From Sphingomonas sp. JC676 (GTDB taxonomy: Bacteria > Pseudomonadota > Alphaproteobacteria > Sphingomonadales > Sphingomonadaceae), in contig NZ_JACTGR010000005.1 of NCBI RefSeq assembly GCF_014489075.1, positions 390,674-454,673 on the forward strand: 64,000 nucleotides of DNA, given 5' to 3'. Positions 22,354 to 31,239 of the stretch are shown one piece after another (position 1 is the stretch's first letter; each line of letters opens with the position of its first letter). The notes under the pieces are model-generated. The model made no database searches. It was given only the letters and a program-made list of their open reading frames with translations, and had not been told where the DNA came from. Made by a program: the position numbers and the translations under genes.

Positions 22354-24855
22354 ATGACCGCCTTCACATTCCTCCTCGCGCTCGCGGGCGCCGCGGCCTT
22401 TTATGTCATCTTTCGCCGCATTGCCTTTTTGGAGGATGAGGTACGCCGCGTCGAGTCACAGCTTGCCCGCTTTGAACAAGGCGGCGCGGTTTCGTCTCAG
22501 GTCGCCCCAAATGAAGCCGCTGCGCCGCTGGACGCCGCAGCGCCTCCGCGGCTCGAAGAACCGGCACTCCCACCGGCAATCCCAACCGAGGTTGCGCCCA
22601 AGCCGACCCGTCCCGAACCGAGGGTGGAACCGCACATCAGCCTCGAATCGCTGATCGGTGGGCGGCTGCCGATCTGGATCGGCGGCACGGCGCTGGTGCT
22701 CGCGGGCTTCTTCCTTGTCCGCTATTCGATCGAAAGCGGGTTGCTGGGCCCCGCCATGCGCACCGTATTGGCGGCGCTTTTCGGCATTGCGTTGATCGCC
22801 GCGAGCGAAGTCGCGCGCCGCTTGCCCGCCACCGCCGACGATCCGCGCGTCGCCCAGGCGCTTGCCGGTGCCGGCGTCGCCAGCCTCTACGGCACGCTCT
22901 ACATGGCCGCCACGCTCTATCATCTGATCGCGCCGCTCCCCGCCTTTTTCGCGGTCCTGCTGGTCACCGCGGTGGCGATGGCGCTGTCGTTGCGCCACGG
23001 GCCGCCGACTGCGGCGATGGCACTGATCGGCGGGTTTGCCGCGCCGCTGGTTGCCGGATTCGACGCCGCCGGGGTCGGACCGTTGCTGGTCTATCTCGCC
23101 CTGTTCACCGCCGCGCTGTTCGGGCTCGCGATCCATCGCGGCTGGGGCTGGCTCGCCCTGGCGGCAAGCGTCGTCGGTTTCGGTTGGATCAATTTCCTGA
23201 TCGTCATGCTCGCGGGAAAGCCCGCCGATCTTTCGGGCGTCGGCGCCTTCACTATGCTGCTGGCAGCGGGCGCCAGTGCCGCGCTTCCTGCTACTGGCAT
23301 GCACAATCGCTGGCTGCGCGTCGCCCCGCTGGCCGCCGGTTTCCTCCAGCTGCTGGCGCTGGCGCCGGCGCTCGATTTCGACGGCCTCGCCTGGAGCTTC
23401 TACTTGATCCTCGCCGCCGCGGCTTTGTTCCTGTCCTGGCGCCAGTCGGTATATCTCCCGGGTGCACTCGCGGCGCTGGGTTTCATGCTGGTGCTCGAGG
23501 GCCTTGCGTTGCTCCAGCCCGAACGCAGCGCGACGCCGGTCGCCGCCGCGATCGCCGCTTTGCTCTTCGCCTTGCCAGGCCATTTTCTCGCGGCACGTCG
23601 AAGCGCATGGACGGCGCTCGCGCTCGGCGGCACCGCCGGCCCGCTGCTGGTCGCCCATGCCTGTGCGTCCTCGCTTCTCTCGGCACCCGCCTGGGGCCTG
23701 TTGGAGCTGGCTGCCACGGCAGCCTGTGCCAGCCTGGCCTGGCGCCTGCGCGTTGAGGAGCACGATTTCGCCCTCACCGGTGCAAGCGCGTTGGCCGGCC
23801 TGCTCGCAGCCCTTGGCCTCGCCCAGTTCTTCCCCGATGCTTGGCTGGCGATCCCCCTCACGCTCGTTCTCGTCGCGCTGGCGGCCTGGGCGCGCATCGC
23901 GCGCGTGCCGATGCTTTTCGAACTTCCCGTCCTGCCCTTCGTCGCCGCGCTGCTGGCCGCCGCGCTTCCGATCAGCGCATTGGCCGATCTCGTCTTCGGC
24001 TCGATCGCCGGAGATCGTCTCCCCTATCTCCGCCTACCCGAGCTCGGCACCCTCTTCCGCACGCTCGCTCTGCCGGCCGCGGCGGTGCTGCTGATCCTGT
24101 TCGACCCGCGCCAGTTTGGCCGTGCGCGGCGCTTTGCCGGCACCGCTGCGATCCTCTTCGGCATCCTGCTGCTTTACGGGCTGGCCAAGCATCTGCTCGC
24201 CATCGCCACGCTCCCGCGCTTCGTCGATCTGGGCTTCATCGAGCGCGCCATCCTTACCCAGGCATGCCTCGCTACGGGCTGGTTCCTCCTGCGTTCGGGG
24301 AAATTGCGAAGCCTGGGCGGCGTGCTGCTCACGCTCGGGCTCTGCCGTTTCGTCTGGTTCGATTGCGTCGTGCTCAACCCCGTCTGGGTCGATCAGCGGG
24401 TCGGCCCGCTCCCGCTCCTCAACGCCGCCGTGATCCACGCCGGCCTCACCGCCTTCTGGCTATGGACACTCGTGTCCAAATCCCCGGTGCGTGTCGCAGC
24501 CGCCGTGCTCACGCTGGTCGCGGCACTCGCTGTGGTACGCCAGGCGGCGCATGGCAGTCTCGTCACCGGCCCGGTCGGCACCGCGGAGAATGGCGGTTAC
24601 TCGGCCATATTGCTCGGGATAGCCCTATTCTGGTTGTGGCGCGGTATCGCCACCACTGCGCACGACCTGCGCATCGCCGGCCTGGCGCTGCTCACCCTCG
24701 TCACCTTGAAGGTTTTCCTGATCGACGCCGCCGCGCTCGACGGCATATTGCGCATCTTGTCCTTCCTCGCGCTCGGCGTTGCGCTGATCGGCATAGGCTG
24801 GGCCTATGGTCGCTTCGTCGGCCAGGCCCAGAAGGTACCTGCCGCCGAGGTCTGA
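22354..24855 (+). CDS. DUF2339 multi-span membrane protein
   Basis: An 833-residue inner-membrane protein. The first helix (FTFLLALAGAAAFYVIF) is followed by a short coiled coil (FLEDEVRRVESQLARFE) and a proline/alanine-rich linker. From about residue 95 (ESLIGGRLPIWIGGTALVLA) there are some two dozen hydrophobic helices to the C-terminus. This order is diagnostic of DUF2339. The role is unknown. The neighbouring gene on the other strand ends 6 bp away, so the two transcripts converge. Confidence 0.9.
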   Translation: MTAFTFLLALAGAAAFYVIFRRIAFLEDEVRRVESQLARFEQGGAVSSQVAPNEAAAPLDAAAPPRLEEPALPPAIPTEVAPKPTRPEPRVEPHISLESLIGGRLPIWIGGTALVLAGFFLVRYSIESGLLGPAMRTVLAALFGIALIAASEVARRLPATADDPRVAQALAGAGVASLYGTLYMAATLYHLIAPLPAFFAVLLVTAVAMALSLRHGPPTAAMALIGGFAAPLVAGFDAAGVGPLLVYLALFTAALFGLAIHRGWGWLALAASVVGFGWINFLIVMLAGKPADLSGVGAFTMLLAAGASAALPATGMHNRWLRVAPLAAGFLQLLALAPALDFDGLAWSFYLILAAAALFLSWRQSVYLPGALAALGFMLVLEGLALLQPERSATPVAAAIAALLFALPGHFLAARRSAWTALALGGTAGPLLVAHACASSLLSAPAWGLLELAATAACASLAWRLRVEEHDFALTGASALAGLLAALGLAQFFPDAWLAIPLTLVLVALAAWARIARVPMLFELPVLPFVAALLAAALPISALADLVFGSIAGDRLPYLRLPELGTLFRTLALPAAAVLLILFDPRQFGRARRFAGTAAILFGILLLYGLAKHLLAIATLPRFVDLGFIERAILTQACLATGWFLLRSGKLRSLGGVLLTLGLCRFVWFDCVVLNPVWVDQRVGPLPLLNAAVIHAGLTAFWLWTLVSKSPVRVAAAVLTLVAALAVVRQAAHGSLVTGPVGTAENGGYSAILLGIALFWLWRGIATTAHDLRIAGLALLTLVTLKVFLIDAAALDGILRILSFLALGVALIGIGWAYGRFVGQAQKVPAAEV

Positions 24856-24861
24856 CGCCGC

Positions 24862-25341
24862 TCATTTCAGCCCGTAGTGATCGGCTACCCGATCGAGCGC
24901 GAGCCCGAGAACCAGCTTGCCCGCACGGCTTGGCCAACCCAGCGCCTTTTCGGCCGCGACCAGCCCTTCGCCGGCACAGACCACGCGCCACAATATGTCG
25001 GAAAGCCCCGGCCCTGCCGCCGCCACCGCCCCCTCGAACCGACGCTTGGCCGAAATCTGCGCGAGGGTCGGGTCCATGCCCTCGGGAGGCCCCCGGCGGC
25101 CCCGCGCGGTCGGCGCCGCGTCCCAGCGCATCGTGACGCGCGGTCCAAGTGCTGCCATTTCGTAATCGGCGCGCACGCGCTCGCCGGCTTCATATTGCCG
25201 CGCGCTCACATGGCCGCGCGCACGCAACCATGTGAGCGGCGATTCGGCGAGATTGACCGTCACGCTACGCCGCCTGCGCGACGGTGCGCCGCATGCTGCG
25301 AGATGCCCGTCCTCGATCTCCCGCTCCACCAATTCGCGCAT
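24862..25341 (-). CDS. DUF6456-type protein
   Basis: A 159-residue soluble protein. Features are TVNLAESPLTWLRARG, then QYEAGERVRADYEMAALGPRV, TMRWD, and a C-terminal LSDILWRVVCAGEGLVAAEK and WPSRAGKLVLGLALDRVADH. This pattern matches an alphaproteobacterial family annotated as DUF6456 as far as memory goes. The C-terminal part looks like a helix-turn-helix, so a regulatory role is possible. AAAGGAGAT precedes the ATG at 25341. It is divergent from the XRE regulator. Confidence 0.75.
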   Translation of the reverse strand: MRELVEREIEDGHLAACGAPSRRRRSVTVNLAESPLTWLRARGHVSARQYEAGERVRADYEMAALGPRVTMRWDAAPTARGRRGPPEGMDPTLAQISAKRRFEGAVAAAGPGLSDILWRVVCAGEGLVAAEKALGWPSRAGKLVLGLALDRVADHYGLK

Positions 25342-25428
25342 ATGATCTCCTTTTGTTCCGATTCGCACCTCTTGCCATGAAGGCACATCTGTAGGAAAGC
25401 GAAAAACCAGACTGGTTAGGAAACACCC

Positions 25429-25992
25429 ATGATCACCGCCATTCGCGAAGTCCGCCGCGCCAAGGGCCTCACGCTCGAGGAGGTGGCCGAGCGCTGTGCT
25501 CCCCCCACTACCGCGCAGACGATCGGCAGGCTGGAGACGGGGACGCGCACCGTCTCCGTCGGCTGGCTCAATCGCATCGCCGCGGCGCTCGAGGTCGATG
25601 CCGCCGATCTGGTCCGTCTGCCCGATCGGCCGGAGATCCCGGTCGCCGCGATGCTTGACAGCGGCGGCGCGCAGGCCCCGCGTCACGCGGCCTCGGTCGT
25701 CCCGCCGCGCGGCGAACCGGGCATGGTCGCGGTCACTGTCTCCGGCGGAATTGGCGACTATCGGTCAGGCGACGCGATCTGGTGCGCCTCGCTGGCGCCT
25801 GAGGCTTTCGCCACCGCGCTCAATCGCGATGTGCTGGTGCCGCGTCCCGCCGGGCGTTTCCTGTTCGGCCGCCTGATCGGCCGCGAGGAAGGCAAGCTGC
25901 ATCTGCTGCCGCTCGGCGCCGGCGGCCGCCAACAGGTCGTCGCCGATCCGCCCTGGATCGCCTGCGCGGTGCGGCTCGTCCGCGCACTATAA
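25429..25992 (+). CDS. XRE regulator with S24/LexA-like C-terminal domain
   Basis: A 187-residue regulator. Residues 1-60 form an XRE helix-turn-helix (REVRRAKGLTLEEVAERC, TAQTIGRLETGTRTVS, LNRIAAALEVDAADL). The C-terminal half resembles the beta-rich S24 domain of phage repressors (GDAIWCASLAPEAF, DVLVPRPAGRFLFGRLI) but has no obvious Ser-Lys protease pair, so self-cleavage is unlikely. It is divergent from the DUF6456 gene across 87 bp and could regulate that interval. Confidence 0.82.
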   Translation: MITAIREVRRAKGLTLEEVAERCAPPTTAQTIGRLETGTRTVSVGWLNRIAAALEVDAADLVRLPDRPEIPVAAMLDSGGAQAPRHAASVVPPRGEPGMVAVTVSGGIGDYRSGDAIWCASLAPEAFATALNRDVLVPRPAGRFLFGRLIGREEGKLHLLPLGAGGRQQVVADPPWIACAVRLVRAL

Positions 25993-26065
25993 GCAGCAAC
26001 TCTGCGCACTTGCCGAACGCTTCGGAGAGGCGCAATTTGCTCTCCATAACAGGAGGGGAAATGCG

Positions 26066-26434
26066 ATGCGTACCACGCTGATCACGGCGGCCGCGGCGCT
26101 GATGATTGCCACGCCGGCGTTTGCGGATGACTGGGATTTCATTCTGATCAACAGCTCGGGCAAGTCGATCAAGGCGATCGAGGTCTCGCCGGCCGGTGGC
26201 GCCACCTGGCAGCCGAACAAGGTCGATCCCGACATGAAGCGCGATGCGACCGTCAAGGCTGGCGGGCGCATGACCGTGCATTTCGACAAGGCCGGCAGCC
26301 AGTGCCGCTACGACATCAAGGCCACGTTCACGGACGACACCTCCGCGACGTGGAGCAGCATCAACGTCTGCGACAATTCCTATATCACGGTGAAGTACAA
26401 CGCGGCCGGCGCACCGACGTTCACGGCCAACTGA
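26066..26434 (+). CDS. Small periplasmic protein of unknown function
   Basis: A 122-residue protein with a signal peptide (TTLITAAAALMIATPAFA, then DDWDF). The mature part is beta-rich: FILINSSGKSIKAIEVSPAG, GRMTVHFDKAGSQCRYDIKA and SINVCDNSYITVKYN, with two cysteines likely to form a disulfide. Proteins of this kind are abundant in sphingomonads and have been mislabelled as argininosuccinate lyase in databases; nothing here supports that. AGGAGGGG before the ATG suggests strong translation. Confidence 0.8.
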   Translation: MRTTLITAAAALMIATPAFADDWDFILINSSGKSIKAIEVSPAGGATWQPNKVDPDMKRDATVKAGGRMTVHFDKAGSQCRYDIKATFTDDTSATWSSINVCDNSYITVKYNAAGAPTFTAN

Positions 26435-26512
26435 CGAGGGTCGCAGCCCGATAAGGATGCCTCAGGAACATGGCGTCCCCGGTACGCGGCGAACAGCGTC
26501 GGCCAGCCGGGC

Positions 26513-27943
26513 TTACGCCGCGGTCTGGTCGATCCCCAACTCGCCGAGCTTGCGGTAGAGCGTCGAGCGGCCGATGCCCAGGCGACGGGCGACTTCGGTC
26601 ATGCGGCCGCGATAATGGCCGATGGCGAGTCGGATGACGTCGGCCTCGATCTCGTCGAGCGGGCGCATATTGCCGTCGGGACCGAACAAGGTGACCCCGG
26701 CATTGCCCGAGGCATGGCCCATCGGGCTTGCCGGCGCCGCGGGGCGGCCGAGCGCGAGATGTGCGATCTGCGGGAAATCAGTGCGGGTCAGGCCGTCACC
26801 GTCGCAGAGCACGGCGGCGCGGAACAGCGCATTCTGGAGCTGGCGGACATTGCCCGGCCAGTCATAGGAACCGAGCAGCGCCAGCGCTTCGTCGGTGATG
26901 CCGAGCGGGCGCAGACCGGGCTGCTCCGCGATGCGCGCGAGCAGATGACGGGCGAGCGCGGGGATGTCGCCGGCGCGCTCGCGCAGCGGCGGGATCGTCA
27001 CCTGGACGACGTTGAGGCGGTAATAGAGATCCTCGCGGAAGCGTCCGCCCTCGACCTCGGCGAGCAGTGACTTGTTGGTCGCGGCGATGACACGGACATC
27101 GACCTCGCGCGGATGGCGCGCGCCGATCGGCTGGATCTCGCCCGATTGCAGGACGCGGAGCAGCTTGATCTGCGCATCGAGCGGCATTTCGCCGACTTCG
27201 TCGAGGAACAGGGTGCCGCCATCGGCATCGAGGAAGCGACCGATCTTGCGCTCGAACGCGCCGGTGAACGCGCCCTTCTCGTGCCCGAACAGCTCGGATT
27301 CGACGAGGTTGGCGGGAATCGCGCCGCAATTTACCGTGATCATCTCCTTGCGGCTGCGTGGGGATGCGGCGTGGATCGCCTCGGCGATCACTTCCTTGCC
27401 GACGCCGCTCTCGCCCTCGATCAGCACGGGCACGCGCGCGCGCGCTGCCTTGGCGGCGATCGCGAGCGCGGCGCGGAACTGCGGCGCCGAGCCGACGATC
27501 TCGTTAAAGGCGAGCGTGGCGGTTAGCTTTTCGGTGAGCGGGCGGAGCTCGCCCGCGGTCATCCCGCCCATCGCGGCTTCGAGCGCGGCGAGCAGGCGCT
27601 CGGACGCGATCGGCTTGACCAGGAAATCGGTGGCGCCTGCGCGCATCGAACCGACCGCGGCGGAGACCGAGCCATTGGCGGTGAGCACCAGGATCGGGAG
27701 CTGGGGACGGCGCGCGCGCAGTTCGAGAATCAGGCTGGCGGCATCGCTGTCCGATGCGGGGTGATCGAGGATGATCGCGTCGAGTGCCATGCCGTCGGGG
27801 GTGCCGAGCGTGGCGATGGCGGTTTCGGGGTCGCCCGCGAAGATCGTGCGCCAGCCGCGGCGCGACGCGATCGCGGCGACCAGGCGGCGCTGTGCCGGCT
27901 CGTCGTCGATCAGCAGGAGCAGTCTCTGCCCGTTGCGAGTCAT
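26513..27943 (-). CDS. NtrC-family sigma-54-dependent response regulator
   Basis: A 476-residue activator. The receiver has LLLIDDEPAQRR, a phospho-acceptor in AIILDHPASD and the lysine in FLVKPIASE. The AAA+ domain has Walker A GESGVGKE, the GAFTGA loop that contacts sigma-54 (HEKGAFTGAFE), Walker B GGTLFLDEVGEMPLDAQ and the R-finger region LYYRLNVVQVTIPPLRER. A Fis-type helix-turn-helix ends it (MTEVARRLGIGRSTLYRKL). The ATG at 27943 follows GGGGACAG. No kinase is adjacent; it is divergent from the CoxIV-pnt operon. Confidence 0.94.
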   Translation of the reverse strand: MTRNGQRLLLLIDDEPAQRRLVAAIASRRGWRTIFAGDPETAIATLGTPDGMALDAIILDHPASDSDAASLILELRARRPQLPILVLTANGSVSAAVGSMRAGATDFLVKPIASERLLAALEAAMGGMTAGELRPLTEKLTATLAFNEIVGSAPQFRAALAIAAKAARARVPVLIEGESGVGKEVIAEAIHAASPRSRKEMITVNCGAIPANLVESELFGHEKGAFTGAFERKIGRFLDADGGTLFLDEVGEMPLDAQIKLLRVLQSGEIQPIGARHPREVDVRVIAATNKSLLAEVEGGRFREDLYYRLNVVQVTIPPLRERAGDIPALARHLLARIAEQPGLRPLGITDEALALLGSYDWPGNVRQLQNALFRAAVLCDGDGLTRTDFPQIAHLALGRPAAPASPMGHASGNAGVTLFGPDGNMRPLDEIEADVIRLAIGHYRGRMTEVARRLGIGRSTLYRKLGELGIDQTAA

Positions 27944-28116
27944 CGCATTCTGTCCCCAATGTCCCGTTTCAGGGCGCAATGCTTAGAGCGCAGGAGTAAA
28001 GTTCGGCTTAAGCGTGTCTGAGCCATTTCCATCGACAAGCTGTGTCGCCCGGGCTTGAGAGGATGCGATGCGCCGGTTAAGACGACGCGAAGAAACGCGT
28101 ACAGGGGAAGATACGG

Positions 28117-28257
28117 ATGGCCGAAATAGGCGATAGCAATGTCGAGCTCCAGGCGCACCAGCAGACCTGGCACGGCTTCACTGCGATGATGAAATGGGGA
28201 ACTCTGGGGGTGGCGATCATCGCCGCGTTCGTCGTCTTCCTGATCGCATCGAAGTAG
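28117..28257 (+). CDS. aa3-type cytochrome c oxidase subunit IV family protein
   Basis: A 46-residue single-span membrane protein. It begins MAEIGDSNVELQAHQQTWHG and continues FTAMMKWGTLGVAIIAAFVV with a short FLIASK end, the pattern of the tiny alphaproteobacterial CoxIV subunit (HxxTWxGFxxxxKWG). AGGGGAAG lies upstream of the ATG. The gene ends one base before the GTG of pntAA, so it heads the transhydrogenase operon rather than lying with the oxidase genes. Family members bind the periphery of aa3 oxidase; whether this one does so or serves the transhydrogenase cannot be read from sequence. Confidence 0.88.
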   Translation: MAEIGDSNVELQAHQQTWHGFTAMMKWGTLGVAIIAAFVVFLIASK

Positions 28258-28258
28258 C

Positions 28259-29380
28259 GTGAAGATCGCGGTGCTCAAGGAGACCGCCGCCGGCGAGCGG
28301 CGCGTTTCCGCGACTCCCGAGACGGTCAAGAAATTCATCGGGCTCGGAGCCGAAATGGCGGTGGAGGCCGGCGCGGGCGAAGCGGCGTCGATCGCCGACC
28401 AGGGCTTTGCCGATGCCGGCGCGACAATCGGGTCGCGCGCCGATGCGCTTGCCGGCGCCGATATCGTGCTGGGCGTGCAAGGGCCGGATCCCGACAGCCT
28501 GGCAGGCCTGAAGCAGGGCGCATGGATCGTGGCGGGGCTCAATCCGTTCGGGGAGCGGGCGCGGATCGACCGCTATGCCGCGCTCGGTGCCGAGGTGCTG
28601 GCGATGGAATTCATGCCGCGGATCACGCGGGCGCAATCGATGGATATTCTCTCCTCGCAGTCGAACCTGTCCGGCTACAAGGCGGTGCTCGACGCAGCCG
28701 CCGAATATGACCGCGCCTTTCCGATGATGATGACCGCGGCGGGCACGGTGAGTGCCGCCAAGGTGTTCGTGATGGGCGTCGGCGTCGCCGGGCTCCAGGC
28801 GATCGCGACGGCGCGCCGGCTGGGCGCGCAGGTCTCCGCGACCGACGTGCGCGCGGCGACCAAGGAGCAGATCCAGTCGCTCGGCGCCAAGCCGATCTTC
28901 GTTGAGAATGTGAAGGGCATCGAGGGCGAGGGCACCGGCGGCTATGCCACCGAGATGTCCGACGAATACAAGGCGGCACAGGCCGAATTGGTCTCGTCGC
29001 ACATCGCCAAGCAGGACATCGTTATCACCACCGCTTTGATCCCGGGGCGCCCGGCGCCGCGGCTCATCAGCGATGCGCAGGTGGCGAGCATGAAGCCCGG
29101 CAGCGTGATCGTCGATCTCGCGGTGGAGCAGGGCGGCAATGTCGAGGGCGCGGTGGCGGGCGAAGTGGTGACGGTGCACGGCGTGAAGATCGTCGGGCAT
29201 CGCAACGTGCCGTCGCGACTGGCAGCGGACACCTCCGCGTTGTTCGCGCGCAACCTGTTCAATTTCCTGTCGGCATTCTGGGACAAGGAAGCGGGCAAGC
29301 CGGTGCTCGACGAGGAGATCGGCAACGCCGTGCGGGTGACGCAGGGCGGCAAGGTTGTGAACGAGCGATTGCTGGGCTGA
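28259..29380 (+). CDS. pntAA: NAD(P) transhydrogenase subunit alpha part 1
   Basis: A 373-residue cytoplasmic subunit, the NAD(H)-binding domain I of proton-translocating transhydrogenase, which couples NADH-to-NADP hydride transfer to proton influx. It shows the AlaDH/PNT fold: MKIAVLKETAAGERRVSATP at the start, MEFMPRITRAQSMDILSSQS, the Rossmann motif VMGVGVAGLQAIATARRLGA and the mobile-loop region GTGGYATEMSDEYKAAQ. It starts at GTG. The alpha chain is split in two genes here, as usual in alphaproteobacteria. Order: CoxIV-pntAA-pntAB-pntB. Confidence 0.96.
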   Translation: MKIAVLKETAAGERRVSATPETVKKFIGLGAEMAVEAGAGEAASIADQGFADAGATIGSRADALAGADIVLGVQGPDPDSLAGLKQGAWIVAGLNPFGERARIDRYAALGAEVLAMEFMPRITRAQSMDILSSQSNLSGYKAVLDAAAEYDRAFPMMMTAAGTVSAAKVFVMGVGVAGLQAIATARRLGAQVSATDVRAATKEQIQSLGAKPIFVENVKGIEGEGTGGYATEMSDEYKAAQAELVSSHIAKQDIVITTALIPGRPAPRLISDAQVASMKPGSVIVDLAVEQGGNVEGAVAGEVVTVHGVKIVGHRNVPSRLAADTSALFARNLFNFLSAFWDKEAGKPVLDEEIGNAVRVTQGGKVVNERLLG

Positions 29381-29402
29381 GCGCACAAAGGGGGCGCGTA
29401 CC

Positions 29403-29708
29403 ATGGACTTCATCTCGATCCTGTCGATCTTCGTGCTGGCCTGCTTCGTCGGCTATTATGTCGTCTGGTCGGTCACGCCGGCGCTGCACACGCCGCTGAT
29501 GGCGGTAACCAATGCGATCTCCTCCGTGATCATCGTCGGGGCGCTGATCGCGAGTGCGGCGATCGGAGTCGGCGGAAGCGGTGCGACGTCGAAATGGCTG
29601 GGGCTGCTCGCGGTCGTGTTGGCCAGCATCAACATCTTCGGCGGCTTCGCCGTCACTGCGCGGATGCTCGCCATGTACAAGAAAAAGGATCGGCCGGCGG
29701 CGAAATGA
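29403..29708 (+). CDS. pntAB: NAD(P) transhydrogenase subunit alpha part 2
   Basis: A 101-residue membrane subunit, the first part of the proton-conducting domain II. It has three or four helices: ISILSIFVLACFVGYYVVWS, VIIVGALIASAAIGVG and WLGLLAVVLASINIFGGFAV, ending MLAMYKKKD. HTPLMAVTNAISSVI is the conserved core motif. It lies 22 bp after pntAA and 28 bp before pntB. Confidence 0.95.
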   Translation: MDFISILSIFVLACFVGYYVVWSVTPALHTPLMAVTNAISSVIIVGALIASAAIGVGGSGATSKWLGLLAVVLASINIFGGFAVTARMLAMYKKKDRPAAK

Positions 29709-29736
29709 CCGTGGGCGCGACAGGGGACGAATTCTG

Positions 29737-31212
29737 ATGGAGCATATCGCGGTCAATCCATGGGCGTCGCTCGCCTATCTCGTGGCAGGCGTCTGCTTCA
29801 TCCTGGCGCTGCGCGGGCTTTCTAGCCCGGTGTCGAGCCAGCGCGGCAATCGCTTCGGCATGACCGGCATGACGATCGCGGTGGTGACGACTCTGATCAC
29901 GCATGTGCCGACCCGCGAGCCCGACCTCGCCGCGGGCTTAGTTGGCGTCACAGCATCGTTTGGAGAATATATCGACAAAATCACGGTATTCGAAATCCTC
30001 GCCGCGATCGCAATCGGCGCGACGATCGGCATCGTCACCGCGCGACGGATCGCGATGACCGCTATGCCGCAGCTGGTGGCGGCCTTCCACTCGCTGGTCG
30101 GCCTCGCCGCGGTGCTGGTGGCGGGCGCGGCGTTCCTCAACCCCGACGCGTTCGGCATCGCCGACAACGGCGTGATCTTCCTGCAGAGCCGGATCGAGAT
30201 GGGATTGGGCGTCGCGATCGGCGCGATCACCTTCTCGGGGAGCGTGATCGCCTTCCTGAAGCTCAACGGGAACATGGGCGGCAAGCCGATCATGCTGCCC
30301 GGGCGCCATGTCATCAACCTGGCGCTGATCGCCGGAATCCTGGGCCTGATCGCCTATTTCACCCAGGACCAGTCGCCCTGGATCTTCTGGACGGTGACCG
30401 CGCTCAGCTTCGCCATCGGCTTCCTGCTGATCATCCCGATCGGTGGCGCGGACATGCCGGTGGTCGTCTCGATGCTCAATTCCTATTCGGGATGGGCGGC
30501 GGCGGCGATGGGCTTCACGCTGCACAACACCGCAATGATCGTCACCGGCGCGCTGGTCGGCTCGTCGGGCGCGATCCTGAGCTACATCATGTGCCGCGCG
30601 ATGAACCGCAGTTTCATCAGCGTGATCGCGGGTGGCTTTGGCGGCGACAGCGGCGGCGCGGCGGCGGGCCAGGCGATCGATCGGCCGTGGAAGCGTGGGA
30701 GTGCCGAGGACGCCGCCTTCCTGATGAGCCAGGCCGAACAAGTCATCATCGTCCCCGGATACGGCATGGCAGTCGCCCAGGCGCAGCATGCGCTGCGCGA
30801 AATGGCCGACAAATTGAAGGCGCACGGCGTGCGCGTGAAATATGCGATCCATCCCGTTGCGGGACGCATGCCCGGCCATATGAACGTGCTGCTGGCCGAA
30901 GCGAACGTGCCGTATGACGAGGTCTTCGAGCTCGAGGACATCAATTCCGAATTCGCGCAGACCGACGTCGCCTTCGTAATCGGCGCGAATGACGTGACGA
31001 ATCCGGCCGCGAAGACCGACAAGTCGTCGCCGATCTACGGCATGCCGGTGCTCGATGTGGAGAAGGCCAAGACCGTCCTTTTCATCAAGCGATCGATGGG
31101 CGGCGTGGGCTATGCGGGCGTGGACAACGAACTTTTCTATCGCGATAACACGATGATGCTGTTGGCCGACGCGAAGAAGATGGTCGAGGAGATCGTCAAG
31201 TCGCTCGACTGA
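29737..31212 (+). CDS. pntB: NAD(P) transhydrogenase subunit beta
   Basis: A 491-residue subunit holding most of the membrane domain II and the NADP(H)-binding domain III. About eight helices fill the first 270 residues, including GGADMPVVVSMLNSYSGWAA, a hallmark segment. Domain III starts near EDAAFLMSQAEQVIIVPGYG and contains MAVAQAQHALREMADKLKA, HPVAGRMPGHMNVLLAEANV, VIGANDVTNPAAKTD and FIKRSMGGVGYAGVDNELFY. Length is normal. The ATG at 29737 follows AGGGGACGA. Confidence 0.96.
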   Translation: MEHIAVNPWASLAYLVAGVCFILALRGLSSPVSSQRGNRFGMTGMTIAVVTTLITHVPTREPDLAAGLVGVTASFGEYIDKITVFEILAAIAIGATIGIVTARRIAMTAMPQLVAAFHSLVGLAAVLVAGAAFLNPDAFGIADNGVIFLQSRIEMGLGVAIGAITFSGSVIAFLKLNGNMGGKPIMLPGRHVINLALIAGILGLIAYFTQDQSPWIFWTVTALSFAIGFLLIIPIGGADMPVVVSMLNSYSGWAAAAMGFTLHNTAMIVTGALVGSSGAILSYIMCRAMNRSFISVIAGGFGGDSGGAAAGQAIDRPWKRGSAEDAAFLMSQAEQVIIVPGYGMAVAQAQHALREMADKLKAHGVRVKYAIHPVAGRMPGHMNVLLAEANVPYDEVFELEDINSEFAQTDVAFVIGANDVTNPAAKTDKSSPIYGMPVLDVEKAKTVLFIKRSMGGVGYAGVDNELFYRDNTMMLLADAKKMVEEIVKSLD

Positions 31213-31239
31213 TGCTCGATTGGGCTTTGGGGGGCGCGC

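Noticed and set aside
22456..23763. 435-codon minus-strand frame within the DUF2339 gene
   Set aside because: Antisense shadow of a membrane protein; composition is Gln/Gly/Arg-rich without any motif.
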